Source: Vreelandella subterranea (GTDB lineage: Bacteria > Pseudomonadota > Gammaproteobacteria > Pseudomonadales > Halomonadaceae). Taken from it: a DNA stretch of 64,000 nucleotides. The position numbers and the translations under genes are program-made. Shown here piece by piece: positions 45,779-55,530 of the stretch (the stretch's first letter is position 1; each line of letters starts with the position of its first letter). The notes under the pieces are model-generated. The model searched no databases. It was not told the DNA's origin and worked only from the letters and a program-made list of their open reading frames with translations. The stretch spans positions 109,792-173,791 of the forward strand of contig NZ_FOGS01000009.1 in assembly GCF_900111305.1 (NCBI RefSeq), in the 5' to 3' direction.

Positions 45779-45959
45779 GATAAGTACTCTTATGCCGGAG
45801 AATTTATTGATCGTAGCGTGAAGAAAGCCGCTACTGCGTTCCGGGGTCCGGTCCGGAAGGTTGCAAGTGTACGCAATCGAGGTGTTTCTGGCTAGCGCCA
45901 GCATGCTCACAATGTGGGCTGAAAGTGCTACGCTAGGAGCCTCATTCAAGGGGTTTTAT

Positions 45960-46376
45960 ATGGCCACTATTGAACATAGCGCCATCGTCAGGGCCGCGCC
46001 CGAACGGGTATTCGCGCTGTTAAGGCGCGTCGAGGACTTTGCCGATTATTCGGACCTGATCAGCGATATCGAACCGCTAGGCGACGAACGCTATCGCTGG
46101 CATGTTCGTGCACTCAGCATGGACTGGACATTTGACGTAGTGGTGACTGAGGTTAAATCGCCGGAGGTGCTCGCCTGGGAATCGGTCAATGGGGTCAAAA
46201 ACCAGGGGCGCTATCGTTTGCGTGAAGTGCCGGAAGGCACAGAAGTGGCGCTGACGCTGAGCTATGAAATAGGTAACCGTTTCATGGCAAAGGCCGTGAA
46301 CAAGGCGGCAACACCGCTGGTGGGCAAGGTGAGTCGGCAGATTCTCGAGCGGGTTGAAGCGCGTCTGCAGGGATGA
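45960..46376 (+). CDS. SRPBCC (START-like) family protein
   Basis: 138 residues from the ATG at 45960 (AAGGGG upstream). One polyketide cyclase/SRPBCC domain: IEHSAIVRAAPERVFALLRRVEDFADYSDLI at the start, WHVRALSMDWTFDVVVTE in the middle and a C-terminal long amphipathic helix. Such domains bind hydrophobic ligands; no ligand can be named. Divergent from queC, convergent with the DUF2789 gene. Confidence 0.8.
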   Translation: MATIEHSAIVRAAPERVFALLRRVEDFADYSDLISDIEPLGDERYRWHVRALSMDWTFDVVVTEVKSPEVLAWESVNGVKNQGRYRLREVPEGTEVALTLSYEIGNRFMAKAVNKAATPLVGKVSRQILERVEARLQG

Positions 46377-46462
46377 GTGGCGCGGTGCTCAGGTAGCGCC
46401 CATTCGCCGATGCCATGCAGGGCGCCCGGAAACGCCCCTGCATTGACATTGACGTGGCTGAT

Positions 46463-46702
46463 CTACGCTGGCTTGTGCATGGATGCATCAAGGTGGTCGA
46501 CGACTTCCGCCCAGTCGGCATCTTCCTCGACGGCTTCCTTGAGAAACTCTGCCTGCCCTTCATTCCAGCAGGGGGCGTCGGCCAGCGGCATTGTCTCGGG
46601 AAGAGGCGCGTGGCGTTGAATGAATCGCTCAATCGAGGCTGCGTCGGATGCAAGGCCCAACTGTTCGAACAGCTCGCTGAAATAATGAACCGGCTTTTCC
46701 AT
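46463..46702 (-). CDS. DUF2789 family protein
   Basis: 79 residues, acidic. The sequence HYFSELFEQLGL, FIQRHAPLP, LADAPCWNEGQAEFL and DADWAEVVDHLDA follows the DUF2789 pattern seen in Pseudomonas and Halomonas. Function unknown. An imperfect hairpin (46416-46442) lies between it and the convergent SRPBCC gene. Confidence 0.82.
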   Translation of the reverse strand: MEKPVHYFSELFEQLGLASDAASIERFIQRHAPLPETMPLADAPCWNEGQAEFLKEAVEEDADWAEVVDHLDASMHKPA

Positions 46703-46781
46703 AGAGGTTATTCCTGTTGATCCGTCGAGTGTGCTGTCACTCTCACTCTAGCGTTAAACGCCGTGATTGCCAGGCGCATAT

Positions 46782-47819
46782 TTAACGTTCGCCAACCAGG
46801 GAGCTCAGGAAACGACGGCGACGATCCTCTTCCGGGATCGGCTGGGCGAGCAGGTGCACAAGCTTGCCAAAGGCGGCTTCCGGGGTCATGTCGTCGCCGG
46901 ATAACACGCCAGCGTCGAGAAGCCCTTTGCCGGCAGCATAAGCGCCCAAGTGAACGCTGCCTTGAGGGCACTGGCTGATGGCGGCCAGCATCTTGCCCTC
47001 GCCGCTGGCCTTGGCCAGAACGGCGAAAAGCGCCGGGTCATCGGGCAGATTGCCCGCGCCCCAGAGCTGAAGGAGGCCACCTTGAACACGCGGATCCTCG
47101 AGCCAGGACGCTAGCTGCCAGGCGGTGACGCCCGGCCAGAGCGCTAATCGAACAATGGCACCATCGCTCACCGAGGTGTAATCGGGCAGCTCGAACCTTG
47201 GGGCGCCACGTTGCTGATCCGCCAAACCGCGACCGGGGTAATGGACAACATGGTCTCCCATGCGCTCGCCGAGCAGCGGATAGTTGGGGCTGGTAAACGC
47301 ATCCACCGCCTCACTGTGCTGCTTGGTTGCGCGAACACCGCGAAGTAACTTGCCGTGAAAGTAAATCGCCACTTCTTTTACGTGAGGTTGTTCAGCACAG
47401 CGTAGCGCCCAATATAAGTTGTCGAGGGCATCGCTGCCGGGCGCTTCCAGAGGTTGCATGGAACCGGTGAGAATGACCGGTCGGTCAATGCCCTGCAGTT
47501 GATAGGCGAGGCTGGCTGCTGTCCAACTGAGTGTATCGGTGCCGTGAATGACCACGAATCCCTGGTAATCGCTCAGTCGCTTGGCGATATCGTGGGCAAG
47601 CTGCGACCAGTTGTCAGGTGTGGCGGAACTCGAGTCGATCAACTGCGGATAGCTTAACACCTCAAAACTTGGCAAGGCCTGCTGCTGAAGAAGGGGCAGT
47701 TGGTTAAACGCTTTGGCCAGCCGCGATTCAATGTTGCCCGACGGGGTCAACCCTTGGTCGCCTGGGCACATGCCAAGCGTGCCGCCAGTATAAATAATCA
47801 GCAGGCGAGGGTGGGCCAT
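46782..47819 (-). CDS. ansA: Type I (cytosolic) L-asparaginase
   Basis: 345 residues from the ATG at 47819 (AAGGAG upstream; a GTG one codon earlier is in frame). Hydrolyses asparagine. Two threonine motifs are visible: LLIIYTGGTLGM near the N-terminus and VVIHGTDTLSWTAASLA at about residues 88-104, with TGSMQPL after. No signal peptide, so cytosolic AnsA rather than periplasmic AnsB. The start overlaps the transporter's stop (TGATG), indicating one operon. Confidence 0.92.
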   Translation of the reverse strand: MAHPRLLIIYTGGTLGMCPGDQGLTPSGNIESRLAKAFNQLPLLQQQALPSFEVLSYPQLIDSSSATPDNWSQLAHDIAKRLSDYQGFVVIHGTDTLSWTAASLAYQLQGIDRPVILTGSMQPLEAPGSDALDNLYWALRCAEQPHVKEVAIYFHGKLLRGVRATKQHSEAVDAFTSPNYPLLGERMGDHVVHYPGRGLADQQRGAPRFELPDYTSVSDGAIVRLALWPGVTAWQLASWLEDPRVQGGLLQLWGAGNLPDDPALFAVLAKASGEGKMLAAISQCPQGSVHLGAYAAGKGLLDAGVLSGDDMTPEAAFGKLVHLLAQPIPEEDRRRRFLSSLVGER

Positions 47820-49051
47820 CACGGTGTCTCCTTATGTAAGCGATCTGCCAGTCCGCTATTGTGCACGACAAGCTGTCCCGAGCTATCGTCGAGGCAGCGT
47901 TGGCGCCCGGCAAGCATTGCAAAGCCGCTGCACACTGCCAGCAGGGCAATCAGCAGCCAGGCGATCTGGGCGCCGCTGGCACCGTGTTGCAGCAATAAGC
48001 CCACCCCGAATGGGCCAAGTGCGGCGATGGTATAGCCGCCGCCTTGTACCAGCCCGGACAGCTGGCCGGACAGGCGGGCATTCGCCGTGCGTAATACCAA
48101 CAGGCTGAGTGCCAGGCTGAAGCTTCCTCCCTGACCCAGGCCGAGAAGCACGGCGCCGGGCCATTGCCACGACAATGGAGCAATCAGCAGCATCGATAGC
48201 CCGCAGGCGGTGCACAGCAAGACGCAAAGCAGTGCCGGGCGCTGGTCACGCCCCAGGCGTGCAAGCCAGGGGGCACTGAGCGCTGAGGCAAGCTGACAAA
48301 GAATGGAAATGGCCATGGTCCACCCCGCCGAGGCTTCATCATATCCGCGATATACCAACAGTGTAGGCAGCCATCCAAAGACGATGTAGGCCATTGATGA
48401 CTGAATACCCATGAAGAGCATGACGTACCAGGTCAGCGGTTGACCGAGAAGCTTGAGTGCACCGGCTTGGGGGAGTGAGGCTGGTGAGGAGGTAGTCGAC
48501 GTCCTGGGCATGTAAATGACCCATAGAGCCAGAGCGGCCAGGGCGAGTAGCGCCCAGCTCATCAAACTGGCCTGCCAACTGCCAAGGTAGTGGGTTAACG
48601 GCACGCTTAACCCTGCGCCGAGTGCACCGCCCAGGCACAGCGCCATGGTATAGAGGCCGGTGAGGAGGTCGGCGCTTTGGGGCAACTGGCGTTTGACCAG
48701 TGCGGGAAGCAGAGTGCCCGCAAGCCCAATGGCCGCGCCGGAAAGCGCTGATCCCAGAAAAAGAACGCCAGGGAGAGGCAAGCCACGTATTATCAGGCCC
48801 GTCATTAGCAGCACCAGGGCAGCACTCAAGGCTCGCTCGCTTCCGATACGCTGGGCAAGCAGCGGGGCGAGCGGTGCGGAAAGCCCCAGAAAAAGCACCG
48901 GTAGCGTGGTCAGTACGCCCGCTGCAGCCGCCGATAGTCCGGCGACTTCCTGCAGCCGGTTGAGTAATGGCGCGACCGATGACATCGCAGGGCGGAGGTT
49001 AAGCCCGACGAGGACCATGAGTGCAATGAATACGGTGTGGCGTGCCCTCAT
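47819..49051 (-). CDS. MFS transporter, CynX/NimT family
   Basis: 410 residues with 12 hydrophobic segments. N-terminus FIALMVLVGLNLRPAMSSVAPLL is typical of the CynX/NimT (cyanate permease-like) branch, whose members are exporters or importers of small nitrogen compounds. Translational coupling with ansA hints at amino acid or amide transport, an inference only. The start codon directly follows a triple direct repeat and has no good SD. Confidence 0.88.
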   Translation of the reverse strand: MRARHTVFIALMVLVGLNLRPAMSSVAPLLNRLQEVAGLSAAAAGVLTTLPVLFLGLSAPLAPLLAQRIGSERALSAALVLLMTGLIIRGLPLPGVLFLGSALSGAAIGLAGTLLPALVKRQLPQSADLLTGLYTMALCLGGALGAGLSVPLTHYLGSWQASLMSWALLALAALALWVIYMPRTSTTSSPASLPQAGALKLLGQPLTWYVMLFMGIQSSMAYIVFGWLPTLLVYRGYDEASAGWTMAISILCQLASALSAPWLARLGRDQRPALLCVLLCTACGLSMLLIAPLSWQWPGAVLLGLGQGGSFSLALSLLVLRTANARLSGQLSGLVQGGGYTIAALGPFGVGLLLQHGASGAQIAWLLIALLAVCSGFAMLAGRQRCLDDSSGQLVVHNSGLADRLHKETP

Positions 49052-49052
49052 A

Positions 49053-49105
49053 AATACGTCTTATTCTAGCAATACGCTTATTTTAGAAATACGTCTTATT
49101 TTAAA
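49053..49105. repeat. Three tandem ~18-bp direct repeats before the MFS gene
   Basis: Units on +: 49053-49070, 49071-49087 and 49088-49105, each of the form AATACG(T)CTTATT(C/T)TA. They fill the whole gap between the MFS start and the upstream gene, whose stop codon (49096-49098) is inside the third unit. AT-rich against a GC-rich background. Confidence 0.85.
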
Positions 49106-49599
49106 TAGGGGCGCAAGTCTCCGCGGACGGCATCCAGCAGCGTGATGAAGTGATAATCCTCGGGCGCGTCCAGGCAATCGACCCTTACACTGGTCCGCAT
49201 CCCTTTATCCACCTGCACCTGTTCAAAAATTTCCAGGGTCAGCTTGCGGGCCGGTTTATCGCCGGGTGCCAGGGTGCCATCTTCAAGCGTAAAGGTTTCG
49301 ACCAGCGTGACTCTCACGCGAGTGCTGTTGCCTTCGCTGAGTACCCGGCGAACGAACAGCCAGCCTTCGCAGGGCAGTGCATGCTGATCATCCCGCTTGC
49401 GTAAAAACAGGGTGCGGTAGCAGGCACCTTCCGTTGAGGCTTTCTCCGCCATGCTGCGATACGCTTCGACGACTTGTTTCGACGTGGCTCGGGCATCTTC
49501 CAGGCGTTGCACAACGCCAAAGTGCTCCCGGCTTAATTGGTCTTGCCGCTGAAAGGTTTGCCACTGACGGTATTGTTCAATGAGTTGGGATGACGCCAT
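49096..49599 (-). CDS. Conserved hypothetical protein
   Basis: 167 residues from the ATG at 49599 (GGAG at good spacing). Helical, charged N-terminal third (QYRQWQTFQRQDQLSREHFGVVQRLEDARATSKQ interrupted here only for description), then a beta-rich part with VRVTLVETFTLEDG and LTLEIFEQVQVDKGMRTSVRVDCLD. No signal peptide or membrane segment and no motif I recognise. It stands between rhlE and the transporter gene, in the same direction. Confidence 0.7.
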   Translation of the reverse strand: MASSQLIEQYRQWQTFQRQDQLSREHFGVVQRLEDARATSKQVVEAYRSMAEKASTEGACYRTLFLRKRDDQHALPCEGWLFVRRVLSEGNSTRVRVTLVETFTLEDGTLAPGDKPARKLTLEIFEQVQVDKGMRTSVRVDCLDAPEDYHFITLLDAVRGDLRPYLK

Positions 49600-49674
49600 G
49601 ATCACTCCGTGAAAACAGGTGCTTGATTAATAGCCTGATAGTCGCGCTACCATCACATGTTCAGATAAGCCTGA

Positions 49675-50928
49675 CTAGCGGCGAGCACGACGCTTGGGCG
49701 CCGCATCGCGGTCACTATGCTGGCTGGGTTTGCGTTGACTGCGTGCATTACGCGGTTGCCGACGGCCATTCTCGATAGGCTGTGGGGTGGCGTTCGGGTC
49801 CGGTTCAAAACCGGGCTCGACGTGCTTGGTCAGGGTCTGTTTTATCAGCCGCTCAATGCCGCGTAACAGGGCATGCTCATCGACACAGACCAGTGAAATC
49901 GCCTCGCCATCACTGCCTGCCCGGCCAGTACGCCCGATACGGTGCACATAATCTTCCGCAACATTGGGCAGTTCAAAGTTGACCACATGGGGCAGCTCGT
50001 TGATATCCAGCCCGCGTGCGGCAATATCCGTGGCAACCAATACCTGCAGGTCGCCGCTTTTAAACGCCCCGAGCGCACGCGTGCGAGCGCCCTGGCTCTT
50101 GTTGCCATGAATGGCCATGGCGGGGATATCCTGCTTGGATAACTGTTCTGCCAGGCGGTTGGCGCCGTGCTTGGTGCGCGTGAAAACCAGCACTTGATAC
50201 CACTGGTGCTGCTTGATGAGGTGCGCCAGCAGCTCGCGTTTCTTCTCCCGATCCACCTGGTATACCGACTGGGCGATTTTGTCTGCCGTGGTATTGCGCG
50301 GGGCGACGTCGATAAATGCAGGGTCGTTCAAAAACTGCTGCGCCAGGGTTTGAATCTCGTTGGAGAAAGTGGCGGAAAACAGCAGATTCTGACGCTTGCT
50401 GGGAACCAGCTTCAAAAGGCGTTTAATGTCGTGGATAAACCCCATGTCGAGCATGCGGTCGGCTTCATCCAGAACGACAATCTCGACGCTTGACAGGTCA
50501 ACGTGCCCCTGCTGTTGCAAGTCGAGCAAGCGCCCCGGCGTCGCCACCAGGATATCCAGGCCGCGTTTCAATGCGTCGACCTGGGGTTGCTGGCCGACAC
50601 CACCAAAAATGATATGCGAACGCAGAGAGAGGTGTTTTCCGTAGGTGGTAACGCTCTCACCCACCTGGGCGGCCAGTTCCCGGGTCGGGGTTAACACCAG
50701 TGCACGCACCTGGCGTTTGGTGGCGGGCTTGCCTGCCGATAAACGCTGCAGCATGGGGAGTGTAAAACCGGCGGTTTTGCCCGTTCCCGTTTGCGCGCTG
50801 GCGAGCAAATCCCGGCCTTGCAACACGACGGGAATCGCCTGTCGTTGAATGGGTGTCGGCTCGCGATACCCTTGGTCGGTGACAGCGCGCAGCAAGTCGG
50901 CGTCGAGGCCGAGGTCAGAAAAGTTCAT
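49675..50928 (-). CDS. rhlE: DEAD-box RNA helicase, RhlE type
   Basis: 417 residues from the ATG at 50928 (GGGAGAAC upstream). Helicase motifs: [14 protein letters not shown] (Q motif), [10 protein letters not shown] (I), [22 protein letters not shown] (II), FSATFS (III), [12 protein letters not shown] and [10 protein letters not shown] (VI). Ends in a basic Arg-rich tail of ~45 residues for RNA binding. The length and [17 protein letters not shown]-terminus fit RhlE. The leader is long (no other gene in the 230 bp upstream), as often seen for cold-inducible helicases. Confidence 0.93.
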   Translation of the reverse strand: MNFSDLGLDADLLRAVTDQGYREPTPIQRQAIPVVLQGRDLLASAQTGTGKTAGFTLPMLQRLSAGKPATKRQVRALVLTPTRELAAQVGESVTTYGKHLSLRSHIIFGGVGQQPQVDALKRGLDILVATPGRLLDLQQQGHVDLSSVEIVVLDEADRMLDMGFIHDIKRLLKLVPSKRQNLLFSATFSNEIQTLAQQFLNDPAFIDVAPRNTTADKIAQSVYQVDREKKRELLAHLIKQHQWYQVLVFTRTKHGANRLAEQLSKQDIPAMAIHGNKSQGARTRALGAFKSGDLQVLVATDIAARGLDINELPHVVNFELPNVAEDYVHRIGRTGRAGSDGEAISLVCVDEHALLRGIERLIKQTLTKHVEPGFEPDPNATPQPIENGRRQPRNARSQRKPSQHSDRDAAPKRRARR

Positions 50929-51158
50929 GCGTTCTCCCAGCGGCTGTTTATGCATGCGTATGGCATCGTTAAACAGCGCACTGTTGAATGATTGGAAATG
51001 AATAACCGTAATGAATTGAAGATAACAAGGGCCGGTCACTTATGAATTGACGATTGACGTCCTCTGGCGGCATATCAGAAAGCGCATTCATGGCCGGTGA
51101 CAAGATTCACTCATAACAAACGATCGATTAAGCGACCATCATATCATGCCATGAACCG

Positions 51159-51641
51159 TCAGTCTGGTGTCTTGGCTTGATGCGCATTGTGTAGCGATGT
51201 GACACGTGCAAGGGAGGCGGCAGGCAGGTCAAGTGTTTCAAGGGTGTGAGCAGGGATGGCGAATAGCTGTTCGGGGGTAAAAATGCCACGCTCGAACAGC
51301 TGGTTGGTCGTCGCGGGGCCAATGCCATCCAGCGCCATCAAACGGTTACCGAACAACGCCGTCCGCTCGGCATGTTTGAGTGACGTTTCGGCGTCGTCGG
51401 GTAGCTGACGATAATACGCATCGGCGGAGGCAACAATAAACTGTTCTGTACGAGCCAGCGCGCCTAGTGTAGCACCAGAGGGGGCGTCAGCGGTCAGTAT
51501 GTGACGTACGCTGATATAGTGCGTCATGGCGCTAATCAACAACGCCTCACTGGCGTGCGCATAGATGAGCTGTTCCGCTGTCTCATGGAGCCTGTGAACG
51601 GCCTCGAGGGCGTCTTCTACGTACCGGGCTGTGTCCGTCAT
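51159..51641 (-). CDS. Helix-hairpin-helix protein, function unknown
   Basis: 160 residues. N-terminal ~100 residues are helical with no recognisable motif; the C-terminal part contains LMALDGIGPATTNQLFERGIFTPEQLFAIP, a helix-hairpin-helix of the DUF4332 or DNA/protein-binding sort. It starts 27 bp after pqiC with no terminator between, so it may be co-transcribed with pqiABC. Role unknown. Confidence 0.7.
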   Translation of the reverse strand: MTDTARYVEDALEAVHRLHETAEQLIYAHASEALLISAMTHYISVRHILTADAPSGATLGALARTEQFIVASADAYYRQLPDDAETSLKHAERTALFGNRLMALDGIGPATTNQLFERGIFTPEQLFAIPAHTLETLDLPAASLARVTSLHNAHQAKTPD

Positions 51642-51668
51642 GGCCTTTCAACTCCCTGTGTTGATGGC

Positions 51669-52253
51669 TTAGGGGCGTATAGCCATCGTCGCCTGGGCAA
51701 TCTGCTCGCTGACTTTGTCCCAGCTTTTACCCAAGGCACGCACAAGAGCAGGGTAGCCGTCTTCTTCGAGCGGGGTATCGGCATTGAAGGTTTCCATTGC
51801 CAGCACATCGCCCTGCGGATCGATCAGTTGCCACTGACCGCTGGCGATGGCGTGACCATCCTGGCGCCCCTGAAACTGATCTACTTCCAAGCGTAGCGTG
51901 ATTGCCTGGTCGTCGCTAGCCGCATCGCGCACCACTCGCCATCTGGGCAGCGCCTTTGACAGGCGAGCCCGCATGCCGCGTTCCAGTTGACGGCCAATGG
52001 CTTCTGCCCATTGATGGGCGTTTGCTTCCCTCAGGGTAATATCATCGGTTTGCATGACAATACCCTCGACATCCAGATAGTGCGGGAGGCGAGGCGATGT
52101 CACCTGGAGGGTGCCTGCGGGGGAGGCTGGCGGGCTGGCTAGTTGCGCGCCCGGCAATACGTAGCGGGTGGCCGGCGTTGATTGGCTGGCACAGGCACTC
52201 AGCAGCAACGCCACCAGTAACACGGCCCCCAGTTTTCCGAATAATTGTCGCAT
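51669..52253 (-). CDS. pqiC: Outer membrane lipoprotein of the Pqi system
   Basis: 194 residues, E. coli PqiC 187. Lipoprotein signal with lipobox LLLSACAS (Cys at residue 21), then a PqiC/YmbA (ABC-type auxiliary) domain: RYVLPGAQL, PRLPHYLDVEGIV, HQWAEAIGRQLERGM. It receives lipids from PqiB at the outer membrane. 9 bp after pqiB. Confidence 0.92.
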   Translation of the reverse strand: MRQLFGKLGAVLLVALLLSACASQSTPATRYVLPGAQLASPPASPAGTLQVTSPRLPHYLDVEGIVMQTDDITLREANAHQWAEAIGRQLERGMRARLSKALPRWRVVRDAASDDQAITLRLEVDQFQGRQDGHAIASGQWQLIDPQGDVLAMETFNADTPLEEDGYPALVRALGKSWDKVSEQIAQATMAIRP

Positions 52254-52262
52254 TGTGTATCC

Positions 52263-53948
52263 TTACTCGCGTGGCGCGCGAGGAATCGGGTCGTCGGTTT
52301 CGATACTCTCGAACAGCAGTGCGCGTGGGTTCTCGCTCAGTGTACGAGTCAGCGGCTGAACATCGCGAATGACGCGGTCGAGCCGTTCGACCGTCGACAT
52401 CAGTTCCTGGTAGGCGGCCGACTCCGGAGACAGGCCTTCCAGTGTGTTCTGCAGCTCTTCAAGCGTGCGGTTCACGTTGCCGCCGAGAGATTGGGTTTCA
52501 GGATCATTAAGTAGCTGATTGAGGGATTCGCTAACGCCACGAACTTCCTCAAGCACAGATTCAGATGCTTGTAGATTCTGATCAAGCCCCGTTAATAGCG
52601 GCTCGATTTCCAAGCCATTCAGCTTTTCAAGCAAGGCGGTTACCTGCGCCTGGATTTGCGCAAAGCCGCCTGATGTCGTGGGGAATACCGTGTGTCCCGA
52701 GAAAGATTCCGGTACGTATTGAGCGGCCAAATCCTCGCGGAAATTCAAGTCTACAAACATCGCCCCTGTCAGCAGGTTGCCGCTTTTGAGGGAGGCGCGT
52801 AAGCCCAGTGTGAACATTCGCTTGAAGCGGGCATCCCACTCGTCAAGGTCAACGTCAGCATTCTCGATGCCGAGCCGCTGGGGCTCGATGCGAATCAGCA
52901 ACGGGATGGCAAACTGTTCCCGTGAATCCGGCTGAGGTGCCATGAAATTCCAGGGGACGGCGGCAACGGTACCCAGCCTAACGCCACGAAACTCCACAGG
53001 TGCTCCCTTGGAAAGCCCGCGAACAGTATCTTCGATAAGTAGTACGTATTCCAGATAACGGTTAAAGGTACCCTGCCGGGCACTATCTTCATCGGTGTAA
53101 AGCTCGAAACGGGTATTGTTGTCAACGGGCTGCCCCATTGGCAGGTCTTCAGGGACGCCAAAGGTGACCCCCCCGCCCAGCAATGTCTCGAGGGAGTCAA
53201 CGTTGACACGAACGCCGTCGGCGTCGAGTCGAAAGTCAATACCGCTGGCACTCCAGAAGCGTGTACTTTCAGTGACGAGCTGATCATATGGCTCTTCAAT
53301 GAATACCTGATGGTGCATGGTGCGAGACTCGGCATCAAAGCGGGTTTCCTCGATGCGGCCGACGGTGAAGCCTTGATAGGAAACCGGGTCGCCCACGCGC
53401 AATGAATTACCCAACTGGCTAATCAGGCTGACTTGAAGACCGGCAACGCCAGCGGGGGCGACAGGTGGCGTCTCCCTGACTTCAAATTCGCGTTGCGGTT
53501 CTGAGGAAGAACCCGGCTGAAGTTGTATGTAGGCACCCGAAAGCACGGTACCCAAACCGCTGATTCCTTCGCGGCCTATCCGCGGTTTGACGACCCAGAA
53601 GCGGCTATCCTCACGCAGCATGGCTTCCGCTTCTGGCTGGATGCGGGCACGTAAAACGGCCTGGGAAAGGTCGTCGGAAAGCTGCACGCTCTGTACCCGG
53701 CCGATTTCAACGTTGCGACTGCGTATCAGTGTATTGCCAGCTTCGATCCCCTCGGCGTTTTGCATCGTCAAGGTGATCATGGTGCCCCGGGAGGAATAGT
53801 TGTCGTATACCAGCCACAAGCCAATGACCAGTGCGACAATGGGGACAATCCAGATGGGCGAAAGCCGTGTCTGGGGGCTGGGTTTGGCACGATGCATCGC
53901 CGCCTCGCCCTGAGGTTCGTTGGAGGGCATGTCGTTTTCGTTAGCCAT
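52263..53948 (-). CDS. pqiB: Intermembrane transport protein PqiB (three MCE domains)
   Basis: 561 residues, E. coli 546. One N-terminal membrane segment (about residues 32-48, IWIVPIVALVIGLWLVY) then three MCE domains (GIEAGNTLIRSRNVEIGRV, SLRVGDPVSYQGFTVGRIEE, LSKGAPVEFRGVRLGTVA) and a C-terminal helical bundle (~430-540). Forms a needle across the periplasm for lipid transport. 3 bp after pqiA. Confidence 0.95.
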   Translation of the reverse strand: MANENDMPSNEPQGEAAMHRAKPSPQTRLSPIWIVPIVALVIGLWLVYDNYSSRGTMITLTMQNAEGIEAGNTLIRSRNVEIGRVQSVQLSDDLSQAVLRARIQPEAEAMLREDSRFWVVKPRIGREGISGLGTVLSGAYIQLQPGSSSEPQREFEVRETPPVAPAGVAGLQVSLISQLGNSLRVGDPVSYQGFTVGRIEETRFDAESRTMHHQVFIEEPYDQLVTESTRFWSASGIDFRLDADGVRVNVDSLETLLGGGVTFGVPEDLPMGQPVDNNTRFELYTDEDSARQGTFNRYLEYVLLIEDTVRGLSKGAPVEFRGVRLGTVAAVPWNFMAPQPDSREQFAIPLLIRIEPQRLGIENADVDLDEWDARFKRMFTLGLRASLKSGNLLTGAMFVDLNFREDLAAQYVPESFSGHTVFPTTSGGFAQIQAQVTALLEKLNGLEIEPLLTGLDQNLQASESVLEEVRGVSESLNQLLNDPETQSLGGNVNRTLEELQNTLEGLSPESAAYQELMSTVERLDRVIRDVQPLTRTLSENPRALLFESIETDDPIPRAPRE

Positions 53949-53951
53949 TAC

Positions 53952-55310
53952 TTATTTCCTTACGGGACGGGCGTCGTTTTGTCCAGAAGATTTCGTTATG
54001 GGGGTGTCCCAAAGCAGACGTGGGTCGAAGGTCATGGCGGCCAGCATGGTCAGCACGACCACTGCTCCAAAGGCAAGTGCTGCCGGCCCAGGGTTGATCG
54101 TCATTAACGAGTCGGCGCGGATAAGCGCTACGAGAATGGCGACGACAAACACATCGACCATCGACCATCGACCGATAAACTCGGTGATCCGGTAAAGCGT
54201 TGTGCGCGTTTGCGCATTGAGGGCATCACTACGGTGAGCCACGCTGCATAGCCAGGCCAGCGCGAACAGTTTGCCAACGGGAACAATGATACTGGCGACA
54301 AAAATGACGCCCGCTATTGGCCAGGAACCGCCTTGAGTCAACTCGACAATGCCGCCCACGATCGTCGAAGGAGAGCTATTGCCCAGGCTGGTTGTGGTCA
54401 TGATGGGGAATACATTGGCTGGAATATACATGATCGCCGCAGCAGCGAGTAATGCCCAGGTGCGTTGGACGCTGTGCGGAAGCCGAGGATGCAACCGCTC
54501 ATGGCAGCGCACGCAATAGTCCTTGCCGTTTGGTGCCAACCGGTTGATCAGCCCACAGGTGGGGCAACTGGTAAGCTGCTGGGCCGCGGCTGACATGCCT
54601 GTTTGTGTTCCCTCCGGCGCCAGGGGCTCACCCTCCAGAGCAAACCACATCCAGTCAGCATCAATCGATTGCACCGTCATCAACAGGAGAAAGGCAAAGA
54701 CACAAAACGCCCAAAACGACAGCCCCAGTTCAATATCGGCGAGTCCCGCGATCTTGATCAAGCTAACCAGGGCGCCGACGATAAACACATCGGCCATCAT
54801 CCAAGGCGTTAAATGGCTCAATGAACGTGCCGTTGAGCGACTGAATGGAAGCGGGTCATTGCGCAATAAACCGTACTGCAGCCATAGGGTGCCTATCAAA
54901 TACACCGCGGGCAACACCACGATGGTCATGATAACACCGATTGCCACCAAGGGCTGATGAAAGGCGATCAGTGTGCTTGCCGTTTCGGTGAGCTCGATAC
55001 GATTGCTCACTCCGCTGTAGCTGAAACTGACAAAGGGGTAGGAAACCGCCAGTAAAAGGGCAATAAGCGACGCCATCGCGAGCGCCATGCTGCGCTGGGC
55101 AGGGTAACGATTGCGCTTGACCAGGACATGCGAACAGCGGGGGCAGCAGGCCTTTTCACCGGATTTGAGAGGCGGTAGCGCCGATACCCAGTCACATTCA
55201 TGACAGGCGCGCAGACGTCGCCTCTGAGTGCGAGCCTCAGGAGGCTGCTGGTCAACGAGCGGCGCATTGACCTTCAAGTTGGGGTGTCTGTGTAGCCAGT
55301 TTTGTGACAA
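53952..55310 (-). CDS. pqiA: PqiA inner membrane protein
   Basis: 452 residues, E. coli 417. Two repeats of zinc-ribbon plus four membrane segments: CHECDWVSALPPLKSGEKACCPRCS near residue 37 and CPTCGLINRLAPNGKDYCVRCH near residue 240, each with two CxxC pairs. Inner-membrane partner of PqiB. Operon pqiA-pqiB-pqiC, in tight spacing, with no regulator nearby. The Nterminus is ~30 residues longer than E. coli's. Confidence 0.94.
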   Translation of the reverse strand: MSQNWLHRHPNLKVNAPLVDQQPPEARTQRRRLRACHECDWVSALPPLKSGEKACCPRCSHVLVKRNRYPAQRSMALAMASLIALLLAVSYPFVSFSYSGVSNRIELTETASTLIAFHQPLVAIGVIMTIVVLPAVYLIGTLWLQYGLLRNDPLPFSRSTARSLSHLTPWMMADVFIVGALVSLIKIAGLADIELGLSFWAFCVFAFLLLMTVQSIDADWMWFALEGEPLAPEGTQTGMSAAAQQLTSCPTCGLINRLAPNGKDYCVRCHERLHPRLPHSVQRTWALLAAAAIMYIPANVFPIMTTTSLGNSSPSTIVGGIVELTQGGSWPIAGVIFVASIIVPVGKLFALAWLCSVAHRSDALNAQTRTTLYRITEFIGRWSMVDVFVVAILVALIRADSLMTINPGPAALAFGAVVVLTMLAAMTFDPRLLWDTPITKSSGQNDARPVRK

Positions 55311-55530
55311 ATGGTGATCTCGCTCGCGTGGATGGGCAAAGCAATACGCTCTCGGTTATAAGTCTGTCAAATATTGGGTAAAATTGGCCCGGTCGCTGCC
55401 AGGTTGTCGTTGATTCCGAGCGATGAATGAAGAATGATCGCCATGCTCATTGACCGCCTGCCCGACCATGGCGGGTCATTCAGCGCCCTGACCATCGCCA
55501 CTTTATGCACACGCCATTCAAAGGAATCTT

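Noticed and set aside
45779..45959. preQ1 riboswitch upstream of queC
   Set aside because: I find no short pseudoknot pattern with the expected A-rich tail in this leader.
46416..46442. Terminator between the SRPBCC and DUF2789 genes
   Set aside because: The hairpin has a bulged C and no T tract on either side, so it is only noted as a structure.
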